64,000 nt of DNA. Source: Phycisphaeraceae bacterium. GTDB lineage: Bacteria > Planctomycetota > Phycisphaerae > Phycisphaerales > UBA1924. The notes beneath the pieces were generated by a model. That model saw only the letters and a program-made list of their open reading frames with translations. It made no database searches and was not told the DNA's origin. This document shows, piece after piece, positions 52,095 to 61,634 of the stretch. The stretch lies in assembly GCA_019636535.1 (NCBI GenBank), contig JAHBXK010000005.1, forward strand, positions 62,001 to 126,000, in the 5' to 3' direction. Numbering within the stretch: position 1 is the stretch's first letter; every line of letters starts with the position of its first letter. The position numbers and the translations under genes are program-made.

Positions 52095-53492
52095 TTACGG
52101 GCAGCCGGGGAGCCAGTCCTCAAGAAACGCCAGCAGGTCCGCCAGATCCCACACGCCGTCCCGGTTGTAATCGCCCGGTCCGCACCCGGCGCCGCCGTGC
52201 GGTCCGCCCGTCTCACTGATCCGGTCGGGGTCCACGATCGCCACGAGGAACGCGAAGTCGTAGTCCTCCGCGCTGCCGATGATCGGCTTGGTCTTCACCC
52301 AGTTCGTCTGGCCGATGCCCGGCCCGCGCACGCGCCCGGGCGAGAACTTCACCAGGCACGACGTCTGCCCGCACTTGGCGTTCCGAAGGAAGTACGAAGA
52401 CCGGTTGAAACTCCCGTCCCCCAGCCCGTACGCGCTGATCCAGAACGTCTCGCCCGGCAGCAGGTTCAGCGGCGACATCAGTTCAACTTCCAGGCAGAGC
52501 ACGCTGAGCAGCTTGTTGTTCACCATCACGCGATCGCCCGTGTCGATGACCCGCGGCGTGAACGTCACCACGTTCTGTCCCGGCAGTTCGCACGTCGAGC
52601 GGTACAGATCGATCCGCGCGTCCGGGCAGTTCGAGGCGATGTACGCCCTGATGTAGCACAGCCGCACGGGCGTCACGCACGGATTCGTCACGAAGTTGTC
52701 CGCCGTGAAGACGTTGTCGTGCGTGCTCGGGTCGTTCTTCAGCGAGGGCGAGCCGATCGGCCCCGGCCGCAACAGGTCGTACCCGCCGTTGTCGTGCAGG
52801 ATCTTGCACTTCTTGCCGCGAACCGTGAAAGCAAGGTCCGTGCAGCAGCACCCGGCAACGTCCACTGGCGTCCAGTCCGGCAGCCCCCCGTTCGGCGCGA
52901 TCAGGTGCGCCACCGAGCCCTTCACCGGCCCGCCGATCGTCGGCGCTGCGGGGCCGGTCGTGCCCCAGTAGATCAGCGAACCGCCCGGCACGTTCTTGGC
53001 GACAACCGAGACCCAGTACTGCCCGCCCTTGAGCCAGTGGTTGATCTGCTCGAAGGTGATCTGCTGAATCGTTGTGCCCTGATAGGCGCCCGTCGGCGTG
53101 ATGATGGGGTTCAGAAACGTCGCGAGCACCTCGCCGGGCGAGCCGTCGCAATCGGCACGCAACTCCAGTTTCGCGTCGGGGATCGCCACGTTCGCGAAGA
53201 ACGTCGCGGTGATCGATTCGATCTTGTACACGTACCCCGGCTCTAGGTAGAAGTCGTCGGCCGCGCGCAGGTCCACCGTCGGCTGCCCCGGCGCGCTCAG
53301 GATCATCGAGTAGTACCCGTCCACCCGATCGAACTCGCCGTTCTCCCAGAGCGCGCAAGCGGGCGCGGGGGGCACGGGTTGCCCCGCCGAGACCGGTGCG
53401 ATTGCGACCGCCGCTGCGGCGCACGCAACGGCCGCCAGCATCCCGCGAAACCGCCCGGACAGGCGTCCCCGCACATCCTCAGTCTTCAACAT
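52095..53492 (-). CDS. Secreted protein with dockerin-like C-terminal tail
   Basis: This 465-residue protein has a signal peptide (LAAVACAAAAVAIAPVSAG) and a beta-rich mature region with paired domains (residues about 50-210 and 250-420) containing several Cys. The C-terminus GPGDYNRDGVWDLADLLAFL ends EDWLPGCP: a single Ca-binding dockerin-like loop (DYNRDGVWDLADLL), a planctomycete anchoring or sorting tail type. Function is unknown; a surface or extracellular role is likely. A 369-bp gap with no gene lies upstream. Confidence 0.75.
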   Translation of the reverse strand: MLKTEDVRGRLSGRFRGMLAAVACAAAAVAIAPVSAGQPVPPAPACALWENGEFDRVDGYYSMILSAPGQPTVDLRAADDFYLEPGYVYKIESITATFFANVAIPDAKLELRADCDGSPGEVLATFLNPIITPTGAYQGTTIQQITFEQINHWLKGGQYWVSVVAKNVPGGSLIYWGTTGPAAPTIGGPVKGSVAHLIAPNGGLPDWTPVDVAGCCCTDLAFTVRGKKCKILHDNGGYDLLRPGPIGSPSLKNDPSTHDNVFTADNFVTNPCVTPVRLCYIRAYIASNCPDARIDLYRSTCELPGQNVVTFTPRVIDTGDRVMVNNKLLSVLCLEVELMSPLNLLPGETFWISAYGLGDGSFNRSSYFLRNAKCGQTSCLVKFSPGRVRGPGIGQTNWVKTKPIIGSAEDYDFAFLVAIVDPDRISETGGPHGGAGCGPGDYNRDGVWDLADLLAFLEDWLPGCP

Positions 53493-53861
53493 GCGTCCAT
53501 CCCTCCGATCGGGGGTTGCTCACCCTGGAAGTCCCGCGCGTCGTTGCGTGGGTCGCCCGAGGTTTCTCCGCCGCATCCGCCGTGGAGCCGCGGGCGTTCA
53601 TGGGCAACCCGGCCATGAACCACCCGAAGTCCGCAGCGCCCTTCGCACGTGCCGGCCTCGGAATCAGTGCCAAGGCCGACTCCCCAAGACCGGCGTGCGA
53701 CTACGGCCGATAACCTCATTCAAGGGATAAGTACCAGAAGCCAATCCGCCTGTCTATCACCCAAAGCGGGGTTTTATCGGACACTGCATTTGGGGATGTC
53801 GGATCGTCGTGCGGAGTGGGTTCCGCATGCGGCCGGCGTTCCGGACGGATTTGCCTTCGAG
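53493..53861. other. Intergenic region upstream of the dockerin-tail gene
   Basis: No gene is seen. The centre (53700-53790) is less GC-rich than usual and could hold a promoter for the minus-strand gene at 53492, but I cannot identify a pair of hexamers with confidence. The rest is plain GC-rich sequence. Confidence 0.45.
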
Positions 53862-55061
53862 TTACTCCCCTCGCTGGGTGGGAACGGGATCGATCTCCCC
53901 GGCTCCGGGCGATGCCAGATCGATCAGCGGCTCACCGATCGGTCCCGCCAGTCGATACAGCGCCCCCGCCATACCCCGCGCGCATATCGCAAACCGCTCC
54001 GCGTCGAGCGTCTCCACCGTGTCGCTCGGACGGTGGTAGTGCGGTGATCGAAAGTTCGCCGTGTCCGACACGATCACCGCCGGCACGCCGATCGCCAGGA
54101 ACGGCGCGTGGTCCGAGCGGAGCAGGTCGGGCGGCGCAACGGGCAGGAAATCGACGACGACGGTCTTGAGTTCGGGTGCGCTCTCGCGCATCGCCCGGTC
54201 GAGCGCCTGCGAGAACGTGCGGTGCGCAAGGATGCCCCCCATCGCGATGAAGTCCGCCACCGTCGGCGGCTCGAACGCGCCGATCCGCGGAATCGGGCTC
54301 CGCTGGCTGTTCGGCTTGTCCGAGTAATACCCCAGCATGTCCATCGACACCATCCCCGCCACCGACATCTCCCCCGCGTCGATCTTCTCCTTCACGCGCA
54401 GCGCGTGCGCGCGTGCGCCGACCAGCCCGACCTCTTCGAGGTTGAAGAAGATCAGCCGCACCGACCGTTGCATCGGGCGGCCCTTCAGCACGCGCGCGAT
54501 CTCCAGCAGCGCCGCCGTGCCGGTGCCGTTGTCGTCGGCGCCGGGCGAGTTCGCCACCGCGTCGAAGTGCGCGCCGAAGATCAGCCACTCGTTCGCCGCC
54601 GGGCCGATGCCCGGAATGTCCACGTACACGTTGTTCCAGGGTGCGCGCGAATCGTCGTTCCCGGCCGCGTCGTCACTGTCGAGCGCTGGCCCGCGCCGAG
54701 ACCGGCTGCCGATGAAGTCGACCGGGTCCATCACGGGCTCATGGCCCATCTCGCGCAGCATGTCCGCCAGCAGAACCTCGGTCCGGCGCAGGCCCTCCAT
54801 GTGCGGCTCATCCGCGTACGCCGCGCGCTTGGTGGGCAGCGCCCGCACGTTGGCCATCAGCCGCTCGGCGTCGAGTTCCGCCTCGGGCCTGGGCCTCGGC
54901 GGGGCAGCGCGCTCGCGCGAGTCGGCGTTGGTGTCGCTCGGCGCGGGCCGCGTCTCCGCGCACGCGGCGATCGCGCAGCATGCCAGCGCGACCCCCAGCA
55001 GCGCCGACGCCACAACTCCGCGCCTTCCGCCCGGTCCCACCCGATCGTTGCCACGATTCAT
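53862..55061 (-). CDS. M28-family metallopeptidase lipoprotein
   Basis: This 399-residue protein has a lipobox (ALACCAIAACAET), so it is probably anchored outside the cytoplasm. The M28 di-zinc site is complete: GAHFDAV, then GADDNGTGTAALLEIARVL, the catalytic Glu pair in FFNLEEVGLVGAR, MDMLGYY, and HYHRPSDTVETL. The family includes aminopeptidases and glutaminyl cyclases; a peptide or nucleotide-linked amide substrate is likely. It follows mlaD-like on the same strand by 63 bp. Confidence 0.9.
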   Translation of the reverse strand: MNRGNDRVGPGGRRGVVASALLGVALACCAIAACAETRPAPSDTNADSRERAAPPRPRPEAELDAERLMANVRALPTKRAAYADEPHMEGLRRTEVLLADMLREMGHEPVMDPVDFIGSRSRRGPALDSDDAAGNDDSRAPWNNVYVDIPGIGPAANEWLIFGAHFDAVANSPGADDNGTGTAALLEIARVLKGRPMQRSVRLIFFNLEEVGLVGARAHALRVKEKIDAGEMSVAGMVSMDMLGYYSDKPNSQRSPIPRIGAFEPPTVADFIAMGGILAHRTFSQALDRAMRESAPELKTVVVDFLPVAPPDLLRSDHAPFLAIGVPAVIVSDTANFRSPHYHRPSDTVETLDAERFAICARGMAGALYRLAGPIGEPLIDLASPGAGEIDPVPTQRGE

Positions 55062-55124
55062 GCGATCACTCCCGCGACGATCACGCGCCGCTCATGCATC
55101 ACCGCCCGCGTGCTCCCGCGCCCG

Positions 55125-56384
55125 TCACTGCTTGATCCAGCGATCGATGAACTGCCGCTCGTGCTTCTGGTAGCGATCGAACGCGTCCTGCAGTTGGCGC
55201 GTCAGCGTGTCGACGGTCGCCGTATCCACCGCCCCGGGCGAGACCGACGCCCGTGCCGATACGGCGTTCAGGGCCTGCGTCGCCGCGTGCAGGTCGGCCA
55301 CCGCCATCGAGTACGTGCGGACCGAGTTGAACAGCAGTTCGTTCTCGAGCTCCTTCTTCGTCGGCTGATAGAGCAGCCGCCACGGCGCTGCGCGCACCTC
55401 CACCGTCGTCAGTTTCAGTTGCTGTGCGGCGAGGTTGGCGTTGGCGATCGTGTCCGTCAGCGCTGGCGCGTTGGTCATCAGCAGTTCGTCCACCTGCTTG
55501 GCGGCGCTCGCGAAACTGTCCAGCCCCTCACGCCCGCGCCGGATCGCCGCCAGAACCTCGTCGTACGCCTCGCCCCGCGCGTTCTTCGTCAGCACGCGCA
55601 CGTTCTCAACGATCTCGTCGAAGCCCGCCCTGTTCCGGTCCAGCACTTCCTGCGCCGAGGCGAGGAACTGCCGGCCCTGCTCCAGCACGGTCTTCACCTC
55701 GCCGACGATCGGGTCGATCTCCGCCGTTGCCCGGTCGATCCGCTCGCCCCACGTGGGCCACCGCCCCGCCGCGTCCCGCGTGATCGACCGCACGTCGCTC
55801 ACCGCTCCCTGCACCTCTTCCATGATCGGGTCAACGCGCGGCTTCACGCTCGACGTGATCGAATTCACGTCGGCGATGATGTTCTGGAGTTTGCGATAGT
55901 CGCTCCGCGACAGGAATCCGGGCGCGCCCAGCGTGCCCGTCATCCGCCCTCCCTCTTCCAGTTTCGCCGTGCCCCCGTCGTACGCCGGGTCATCCTCCCC
56001 AAGCCCGCGCACCGCGACGATGTTGATCGATGAGTTCGAGCCGAGCAGCGGCTTGGCCAACTGAATGATCGCGTCCTCATAGAGGTCGATGTCCGCCCTC
56101 ACCTGGATTTTCACCAGCACCCCGATCGGTTCCTGCGTGCCCTCCTTCTTCAAGAGGCCCGAGGACACAACCGTTCCCACCTTCGTCCCGCCCAGCTTGA
56201 CCACCGAGCCGCGGTCAAGGCCTTCGGCCCCGTCCTCCAGTGAGAACAGCACCTCATAGTGCCGCCGGCGCTCCCACGAATCCGACATGTCGCCCAGCAC
56301 GATCACGACCGCCACGAACGCGACCAGGGCGATGAGCAGGAAGGCGCCCGCCAAGACGGTGTTCTTCGAGGTTCGACTGGCCAT
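55125..56384 (-). CDS. MlaD/MCE-domain lipid transport protein
   Basis: This 419-residue protein has an N-terminal membrane helix (VLAGAFLLIALVAFVAVVIV), an MCE domain (YEVLFSLEDGAEGLDRGSVV, then KLGGTKVGTVVSSGLLKKEG) and a long helical region (residues about 165-330) with coiled-coil character (FLASAQEVLDRNRAGFDEIV). MCE proteins form a hexameric ring on an inner membrane ABC transporter for phospholipids. No mlaEF permease or ATPase is adjacent, so its partners are elsewhere. The start at 56384 is chosen because the helix follows directly. Confidence 0.85.
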   Translation of the reverse strand: MASRTSKNTVLAGAFLLIALVAFVAVVIVLGDMSDSWERRRHYEVLFSLEDGAEGLDRGSVVKLGGTKVGTVVSSGLLKKEGTQEPIGVLVKIQVRADIDLYEDAIIQLAKPLLGSNSSINIVAVRGLGEDDPAYDGGTAKLEEGGRMTGTLGAPGFLSRSDYRKLQNIIADVNSITSSVKPRVDPIMEEVQGAVSDVRSITRDAAGRWPTWGERIDRATAEIDPIVGEVKTVLEQGRQFLASAQEVLDRNRAGFDEIVENVRVLTKNARGEAYDEVLAAIRRGREGLDSFASAAKQVDELLMTNAPALTDTIANANLAAQQLKLTTVEVRAAPWRLLYQPTKKELENELLFNSVRTYSMAVADLHAATQALNAVSARASVSPGAVDTATVDTLTRQLQDAFDRYQKHERQFIDRWIKQ

Positions 56385-56469
56385 GAGTGCGCAACGCAGG
56401 ACGGGCGACCGCTCCGCCGCCACGCACCCGACGCGTGGCCGACTTCTCGCCCGCCGGGCCTTGCCCGAG

Positions 56470-57657
56470 TCACGACCCGGCGGACGCGCAGTGTAGCGTC
56501 CGGCGCCCTTGCCCACCCTCCGCGATCAGCGGAATGCGCCGAACCACGCTCACCGCCGCGTACAAGCCCGCCACGCGCTCGCGCGGCACAACGCGCACCG
56601 AATGCGCGGGGTTCAGCGGCTGAAGACGCACCATCTCCCCGCTCAGCGACTCGCCGTTCTCCCCCTCACCCTCCGTCCCCGGCTCCGCACGCTCAAAGTA
56701 CACGCGCTTGAAGGTGCTCTCGTGGTACGGCTCCAGCCGGGCAAAGCAGTCCATGCCGTCCGCCACCGTCACGACAGGCGAGAAGATCACGATGTCCCCG
56801 TCGCGATACTCCGGGCTCATCGAGTCCCCCGTCACCCGCGCCGCGAACAGGTCCGGGTCGTCCACCGGCGGGGCGGGCGCATCCACGTACTCGTCGGCGA
56901 ACCGGGCCGGATGGTCCAGGTCCGTATACGCCGCGGGCGCACCCGCCGCGACGCGGTTGATGATCGGCACCCGCCGCGCCGTCGCCTGCTGCGCCAGCGC
57001 CCTCGCCGGCTCCGCCTCCGCGCGATCCGTTCGCGGCGATCCGCCCGCGATCCGCGCCAGCACGCCCGTTCGGAGCAGTTCGTCCAGCGACGTGCGCCCC
57101 GCCCCCCCCGCCCCCCCCATCCCGCCCGCCGCCGCCCGACGCAGCGCCTCGGCAAGTTCGCTTGCGCGTCCGTCGATGTCGCGCACCAGCCGCTTCACGC
57201 TCGCCGGCGTCGCCTCCCATCGCCCCAGTTCCACCAGCGTCCCCGCCCCCAGCGCCAGCGCGCGCTCCAGCCGACGGAGGATCGGCTCGCTCGGCGGGCT
57301 TCGACGCACCCCGTTCTCGATTTGTGAGATGTACGACTTTGCGATCGACGCACGCTCCGCCACGTCGTCCTGCGTCAGCCCCAGTTCCACACGCCGCGAG
57401 CGCATCGTCTGACCAAGCGTCGCCGATGGCGGGTGCTGCGCCTCCGAACCCCGCCCCGCACTGCTCAGCGTCAGCGGCGGCGCTGGCACGCGCGCCACCG
57501 GCTCCGCGTGCGCGGGCGCGGGTGCCGCGCAGCGCTCGGCCGGCATCTCACGAACCAGTTTGCGCGCGATCAGCCGGGGCGGATCGACATGAGCCCCGGC
57601 CTCGACCACCCGTTCGCGCGGCCGCACGTTCATCCGTGTTTGGGGAAAGGTTGTCAT
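56470..57657 (-). CDS. XRE-family regulator with S24 (LexA/CI-type) peptidase domain
   Basis: This 395-residue protein has an N-terminal Pro/Ala/Arg region of about 75 residues, a helix-turn-helix of the XRE type (MRSRRVELGLTQDDVAERAS, then IAKSYISQIENGVRRS), and a C-terminal S24 domain: RVAAGAPAAYTDL (LexA-like Ala-Gly cleavage site), VTGDSMSPEYRDGD with the catalytic Ser and FKRVYFE with the catalytic Lys. This is the architecture of phage CI-like repressors and SOS-responsive regulators. It shares a 133-bp control region with the divergent HTH gene. Confidence 0.85.
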   Translation of the reverse strand: MTTFPQTRMNVRPRERVVEAGAHVDPPRLIARKLVREMPAERCAAPAPAHAEPVARVPAPPLTLSSAGRGSEAQHPPSATLGQTMRSRRVELGLTQDDVAERASIAKSYISQIENGVRRSPPSEPILRRLERALALGAGTLVELGRWEATPASVKRLVRDIDGRASELAEALRRAAAGGMGGAGGAGRTSLDELLRTGVLARIAGGSPRTDRAEAEPARALAQQATARRVPIINRVAAGAPAAYTDLDHPARFADEYVDAPAPPVDDPDLFAARVTGDSMSPEYRDGDIVIFSPVVTVADGMDCFARLEPYHESTFKRVYFERAEPGTEGEGENGESLSGEMVRLQPLNPAHSVRVVPRERVAGLYAAVSVVRRIPLIAEGGQGRRTLHCASAGS

Positions 57658-57738
57658 ATCCAAACATATACCTTGCAGAACGCCCATTGGCGAGTAGAAT
57701 CCAAACAAAATTCACCCGGTGGTAAACACCCACCGGGC
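57638..57738. promoter_or_regulatory. Operator-like repeats in the S24 regulator/HTH divergent region
   Basis: TGTTTGG near 57638 faces CCAAACA near 57661, forming an inverted pair, and the 9-base ATCCAAACA near 57659 is repeated near 57707. A hairpin CCCGGTGG/CCACCGGG follows at about 57716-57738. These are probably operators for the S24 regulator, controlling itself and perhaps the divergent gene. Confidence 0.5.
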
Positions 57739-57790
57739 CGTCCTAGTCTGGCCGAATCACCTAACTCAATAAAAAAAGGGAACTTGCATC

Positions 57791-58366
57791 ATGAATTCGG
57801 GGCGGATCGGGAGGCACGCGTGGCGTTCGGATACCGAAGGCAAAGTCGAGAATCCGGGGGTCAACCCCGTGCGCGACCAAGCCGAACCAGCCGATCACGA
57901 CCGCGCGACCACATCCAGCCGCGGCTGGGCGCGCCCAAAGCCGCTCCGACCCGACCGCCAAGCTCATGCCGAACGCATCGTCCGCCTCTCTGAATATCTC
58001 AGCGCACCCGATCGTGAGTTGCTCTGCGCGGCGTTCGGGCGCGGACAAACCCCCACCGAACTCGGCCGCTTGCTGGGCCTGGGCGAATCGACCGTGCGCA
58101 GGCGCATCCGCACGCTGGTCCGCCGCCTCAACTCACACGCCTTCCTCTACGCCGTCCGCGAGATCGGCCGAATGGAGCCCGAGCGAGCGGCGGTGGCGCG
58201 CATCTGCCTGCTTCGGGGCGAACCGCTCCGCGTGGCCGCCGCGCAACTCGGCGTCTCGATCCATCGCGTCACCGTGCTGCGCCGAACCGTGCTCGATCTG
58301 GCCAAGTGGGACGAGCACGCCGCCCGCGTTGTCGACGCGCACTTCCCCAGCCCGCCGACGCCGTAG
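57791..58366 (+). CDS. Sigma-70 region 4-like HTH protein
   Basis: This 191-residue protein has RIVRLSEYLSAPDRELLCAA followed by GQTPTELGRLLGLGESTVRRRIRTLVRRL, a helix-turn-helix like sigma region 4 or LuxR-type DNA-binding, and a second similar HTH (CLLRGEPLRVAAAQLGVS, then IHRVTVLRR). No sigma region 2 is present, so it is not an intact sigma factor. It may be an anti-sigma-like or transcription regulator. It is divergent from the S24 regulator gene with shared operators. Confidence 0.65.
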   Translation: MNSGRIGRHAWRSDTEGKVENPGVNPVRDQAEPADHDRATTSSRGWARPKPLRPDRQAHAERIVRLSEYLSAPDRELLCAAFGRGQTPTELGRLLGLGESTVRRRIRTLVRRLNSHAFLYAVREIGRMEPERAAVARICLLRGEPLRVAAAQLGVSIHRVTVLRRTVLDLAKWDEHAARVVDAHFPSPPTP

Positions 58367-58454
58367 CCGCGCCCGCTCGCGCCCCGCCGCGTTACCATCC
58401 GCCCGCGCTGCGATGACCGCCGCGCATCGCCGCACGATCCGGAGCAACCGCACC

Positions 58455-59756
58455 ATGGCCAAGCGTTCCAAGTCCGCCGCCCGCGCCCGTTCTGTTCGCT
58501 CCGCACCGCGACCGCGCGTCACGCGATCCGCCCTGCCCGTCGGCAACGCGGCCGTCGGACAGTCCGGCGGACCGACCGCCGTCATCAATCAGTCACTCGT
58601 CGGCGTGATCGAGGAACTGCGGACCTTCAAGGCCGTCAAGAAGACCTTCGGCATGCGCCACGGCGTCAGCGGCCTCACGCACGACCCCGCCGAGTTGATC
58701 GACTGCAAGCGCCTGAGCGCTGCCGAACTCGAGCGCGTCGCCACAACCCCCAGCGCCATCCTCGGCTCCTCGCGAGACAAGCCCGACGCGGCCTACTGCG
58801 AGAAGATCTTCGCCGCCTGCCGGGCCAACAACATCCGCTACTTTTTCTACATCGGCGGGAACGACTCGAGCGACACCTGCCGCATCGTCAGCGAACTCGC
58901 CCAGGCACGCGGCTACGACATGCGCTGCTTCCACGTCCCCAAGACCGTCGACAACGACCTCATGCTCAGCGACCACACGCCCGGCTTCCCCTCCGCCGCG
59001 CGCTTCAACGCCCTCGCCTTCATGTCCGATTCCATGGATAACGCCTCGCTCCCCGGCGTCAAGATCAACGTCGTCATGGGCCGGCACGCCGGATTCCTCA
59101 CCGCCGCCGCCGCGCTCGCCCGCGGCGAGGGCGGGTTCAAAGACCGCAACGGCCCACACCTCATCTACCTCCCCGAGGTCCCCTTCGATTCCGACCGCTT
59201 CGCCGCCGACGTGCAAGCCGTCTACGACCGCCTCGGCCGCTGCCAGATCGCCGTCAGCGAGGGCATCCAGGACGCCCAGGGCCGGCCCATCATCACCACG
59301 CTCATGGAGCGACTCGACAAGGACGCCCACGGCAACGTCCAACTCTCCGGCGTCGGCGCCCTCGGCGACGCGCTCGCCGACGTCGTCAAGAAACGCGTCA
59401 AGAGCAAGTCCGGCAAACCCGTCCGCGTCCGCGCCGACACCTTCGGCTATCTCCAGCGCTGCTGGCCCGATCCCTCGCCAGTCGATTCAAAGGAAGCTCG
59501 ACTCGCCGGACGTGAGGCCGTCAAACTCGCCAAGCGCGGCGAAGTCTCCGGCTCCATCGCCATCCAGCGCGCAAGCAGCAAGCCCTACAAGGCCAAACTC
59601 GTCAAGATCGAACTGCGCGACGTCGCCGCCAAGACCCGACACATGCCCACGGAGTTCTTCAAGGGCTCCAACGACGTCAGCGACAAGTTCATCGCCTGGT
59701 GCAAGCCGCTCGTCGGCCCGCTCCCGCGAATGGTCCGCGTCGACGAACTCATCTGA
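58455..59756 (+). CDS. Pyrophosphate-dependent 6-phosphofructokinase
   Basis: This 433-residue enzyme transfers phosphate to fructose 6-phosphate in glycolysis, or reverses the reaction. AVGQSGGPTAVINQSLVG is the donor site, IGGNDSSDT near residue 133 and PKTVDNDL near 157 are of the PPi type (Asp/Lys instead of the Gly/Gly of ATP enzymes), and MGRHAGFLTAAAALARGE and the SEGIQD motif follow. The start at 58455 has GGAG upstream; MTAAHRR at 58413 is an alternative. The N-terminal 25 residues are basic. Reversible PPi enzymes suit planctomycete central metabolism. Confidence 0.9.
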   Translation: MAKRSKSAARARSVRSAPRPRVTRSALPVGNAAVGQSGGPTAVINQSLVGVIEELRTFKAVKKTFGMRHGVSGLTHDPAELIDCKRLSAAELERVATTPSAILGSSRDKPDAAYCEKIFAACRANNIRYFFYIGGNDSSDTCRIVSELAQARGYDMRCFHVPKTVDNDLMLSDHTPGFPSAARFNALAFMSDSMDNASLPGVKINVVMGRHAGFLTAAAALARGEGGFKDRNGPHLIYLPEVPFDSDRFAADVQAVYDRLGRCQIAVSEGIQDAQGRPIITTLMERLDKDAHGNVQLSGVGALGDALADVVKKRVKSKSGKPVRVRADTFGYLQRCWPDPSPVDSKEARLAGREAVKLAKRGEVSGSIAIQRASSKPYKAKLVKIELRDVAAKTRHMPTEFFKGSNDVSDKFIAWCKPLVGPLPRMVRVDELI

Positions 59757-59794
59757 TCAGCGATCCGTCGGGCGCGCACCGCCCACACCGCAAG

Positions 59795-60226
59795 TCACTC
59801 GTCGCGGTACCACTTGATCTGCCCCTTCTTCCGCTCGCGCGCCACGATCCGCCCGCCCGCGTACTCCAGGTCGTAGTACTTCGTCTGCCCCTCGGGCAGG
59901 TTCAACTGCACGTAGTTCCCCGGCTCGTCGGGCGCTTCGGGCAGCGAGAACCGGATCCGCGCGCCGTTCGTGTCCGTCTGATCGACCTTGAACGTCACGT
60001 TCGCGTTTCGGCTCACCACCCCGCGCGAATACGTCTGCGACGAGCCGTCCGCCGTCACCACCATGTACTCCACGTTCAGCGTCCGCCCCGTGTTGTTCAT
60101 CACGTCCACGCCCGGCGGCGTGGTGCAACCGCCGAACAGCGCCGACGCGATCAGCAGCGCCGTCACCACAAACGCGGTGCGGCGTCGATCGGGCATGGTC
60201 CGGGTCGTCATGTGAGGGTTGGTCAT
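59795..60226 (-). CDS. Small lipoprotein, family with the 37823 gene
   Basis: This 143-residue protein has a lipobox (ALLIASALFGGCTTP) and a beta-rich mature part (PGVDVMNNTGRTLNVEYMVV, YVQLNLPEGQTKYYDLEY). The N-x-T-x-R-T start resembles SNETDRTV in the 37823 lipoprotein. Start codons at 60226 and 60211 are both possible; AGGA lies before the first. Function is unknown. It is divergent from the sulfotransferase gene. Confidence 0.72.
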   Translation of the reverse strand: MTNPHMTTRTMPDRRRTAFVVTALLIASALFGGCTTPPGVDVMNNTGRTLNVEYMVVTADGSSQTYSRGVVSRNANVTFKVDQTDTNGARIRFSLPEAPDEPGNYVQLNLPEGQTKYYDLEYAGGRIVARERKKGQIKWYRDE

Positions 60227-60434
60227 GTCGGGCAAGTCCTGAGGGTCGTCTATCGAACCAAATGAAGGGCACGCACGCCGACGCCCAACCGCCCCCCGCC
60301 GCCGGATTTTCATCGGCTCAACGGGGGTTCGGGGCCGACAAGGGCTTATCATCCATGCCGGCCCCCTTGGCGCGACTTTTGCGCTTCCGGCCCTTCCGAC
60401 AACCCCAACCAGCGTCCGCCTCCCGTCTCTCCGC

Positions 60435-61625
60435 ATGAATCATTCGCAAGACTCATCACGACAGGAGGATGCGGCCGCCGTCGCCATGACGCAGGCCCCC
60501 GCCATCCGCCCCGTCGTGGTCGTCGCCGCCGAAAACGGCCAGCACGCCCCCCAGCAAGACACCGATGCGCCTTCGGCGCCCCCGGTCCCGCCCTCTCCAT
60601 CCGCAACGCCCACCGGCTCCGGCCCCATCGGCGCCAAGGCCGTGGCCCACGAGCCCGGCATGCTCTTCTTCGGCGCCAACCGCCGCAGCGGCACCACCTG
60701 GCTCGCCTCCATCCTCAACGCCCACCCCGAACTCGTCTGCCGCAACGAGGGCTGGATCCTCACGGGCAAAGAGTCCGGCGCCGACCACTGGCTCGACCGC
60801 GAGGCCGTCCGCCGCTGGCTCAAGGTCCCCGCCGCCGCCGGCACCTACGGACGGCTCTTGGGCGAAGCGGGCGCCGAGCGCGCGATCCGCCGCGGCATGA
60901 TCCGCGAACTCGTCAAGCAGGCCGCCCTCGCCGAGGGATGGAAGGACTACGCCCGCATCAAGTGGATGGGCGACAAGACCACCACCCACTACTGCACACA
61001 GGTCGAGGATCTCTTCGACCTCTTCCCCGACGCCCGCTTCGTCTACATGCTCCGCGACGGACGCGACGTCGTCGTCTCCGACCTCTTCCTCAAGTTCCGC
61101 GACCACGCCCCGCTCCGCGACTTCGACCTCCCGCTCGACGTCGCCGAAGAAGTCGCACGCGCCCGCCGATTCCACTACCCCGACGCACGCGGCCACGCCG
61201 CCGATGCCGCGCCCGACGCGCGCCCCGTCCCGCTCTTCGGGCCGCGCAGCCTCGAGCACTTTACGACCAACTGGGTCCGCTGCGTCGCCGGCGGCCTGCG
61301 CGCCAAGGAGTTGTACGGCGACCGCTTCTACGAGGTCCGCTACGAGACGATGGTCGAACACCCCAAGCGCACCGTCACCGATCTCTACGCCTGGCTCGGT
61401 GTCGAGGTCGACGAGGCCTTCATCGACTCCGTCCTCGACCGCACGAAGTTCGAGAAGATGGCCGGCGGCCGCAAACGCGGCGAGGCCGACCCGCGCGCCG
61501 AGTGGCGCAAGGGCATCAGCGGCGACTGGCGCAACTACTTCACTCAGGACGACAAGGACCGCTTCAAGCGCCTCGCCGGCGAACTCCTCATCGAACTCGA
61601 CTACGAGCGCGACCTGAACTGGTGA
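60435..61625 (+). CDS. Sulfotransferase
   Basis: This 396-residue enzyme moves sulfate from PAPS to a hydroxyl or amine. The 5'-phosphosulfate loop is FFGANRRSGTTWLASILNAH, the 3'-phosphate motif is YMLRDGRDVVVSDLF, and RKGISGDWRNYFT matches the C-terminal RKGxxGDWKxxFT motif. The N-terminal 70 residues are a low-complexity Pro/Ala/Thr tail. Sulfated polysaccharides or lipids are likely substrates. The glycosyltransferase gene starts 9 bp after its stop, so a sulfated glycan pathway is suggested by context. Confidence 0.88.
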   Translation: MNHSQDSSRQEDAAAVAMTQAPAIRPVVVVAAENGQHAPQQDTDAPSAPPVPPSPSATPTGSGPIGAKAVAHEPGMLFFGANRRSGTTWLASILNAHPELVCRNEGWILTGKESGADHWLDREAVRRWLKVPAAAGTYGRLLGEAGAERAIRRGMIRELVKQAALAEGWKDYARIKWMGDKTTTHYCTQVEDLFDLFPDARFVYMLRDGRDVVVSDLFLKFRDHAPLRDFDLPLDVAEEVARARRFHYPDARGHAADAAPDARPVPLFGPRSLEHFTTNWVRCVAGGLRAKELYGDRFYEVRYETMVEHPKRTVTDLYAWLGVEVDEAFIDSVLDRTKFEKMAGGRKRGEADPRAEWRKGISGDWRNYFTQDDKDRFKRLAGELLIELDYERDLNW

Positions 61626-61634
61626 CCGCCCGCG

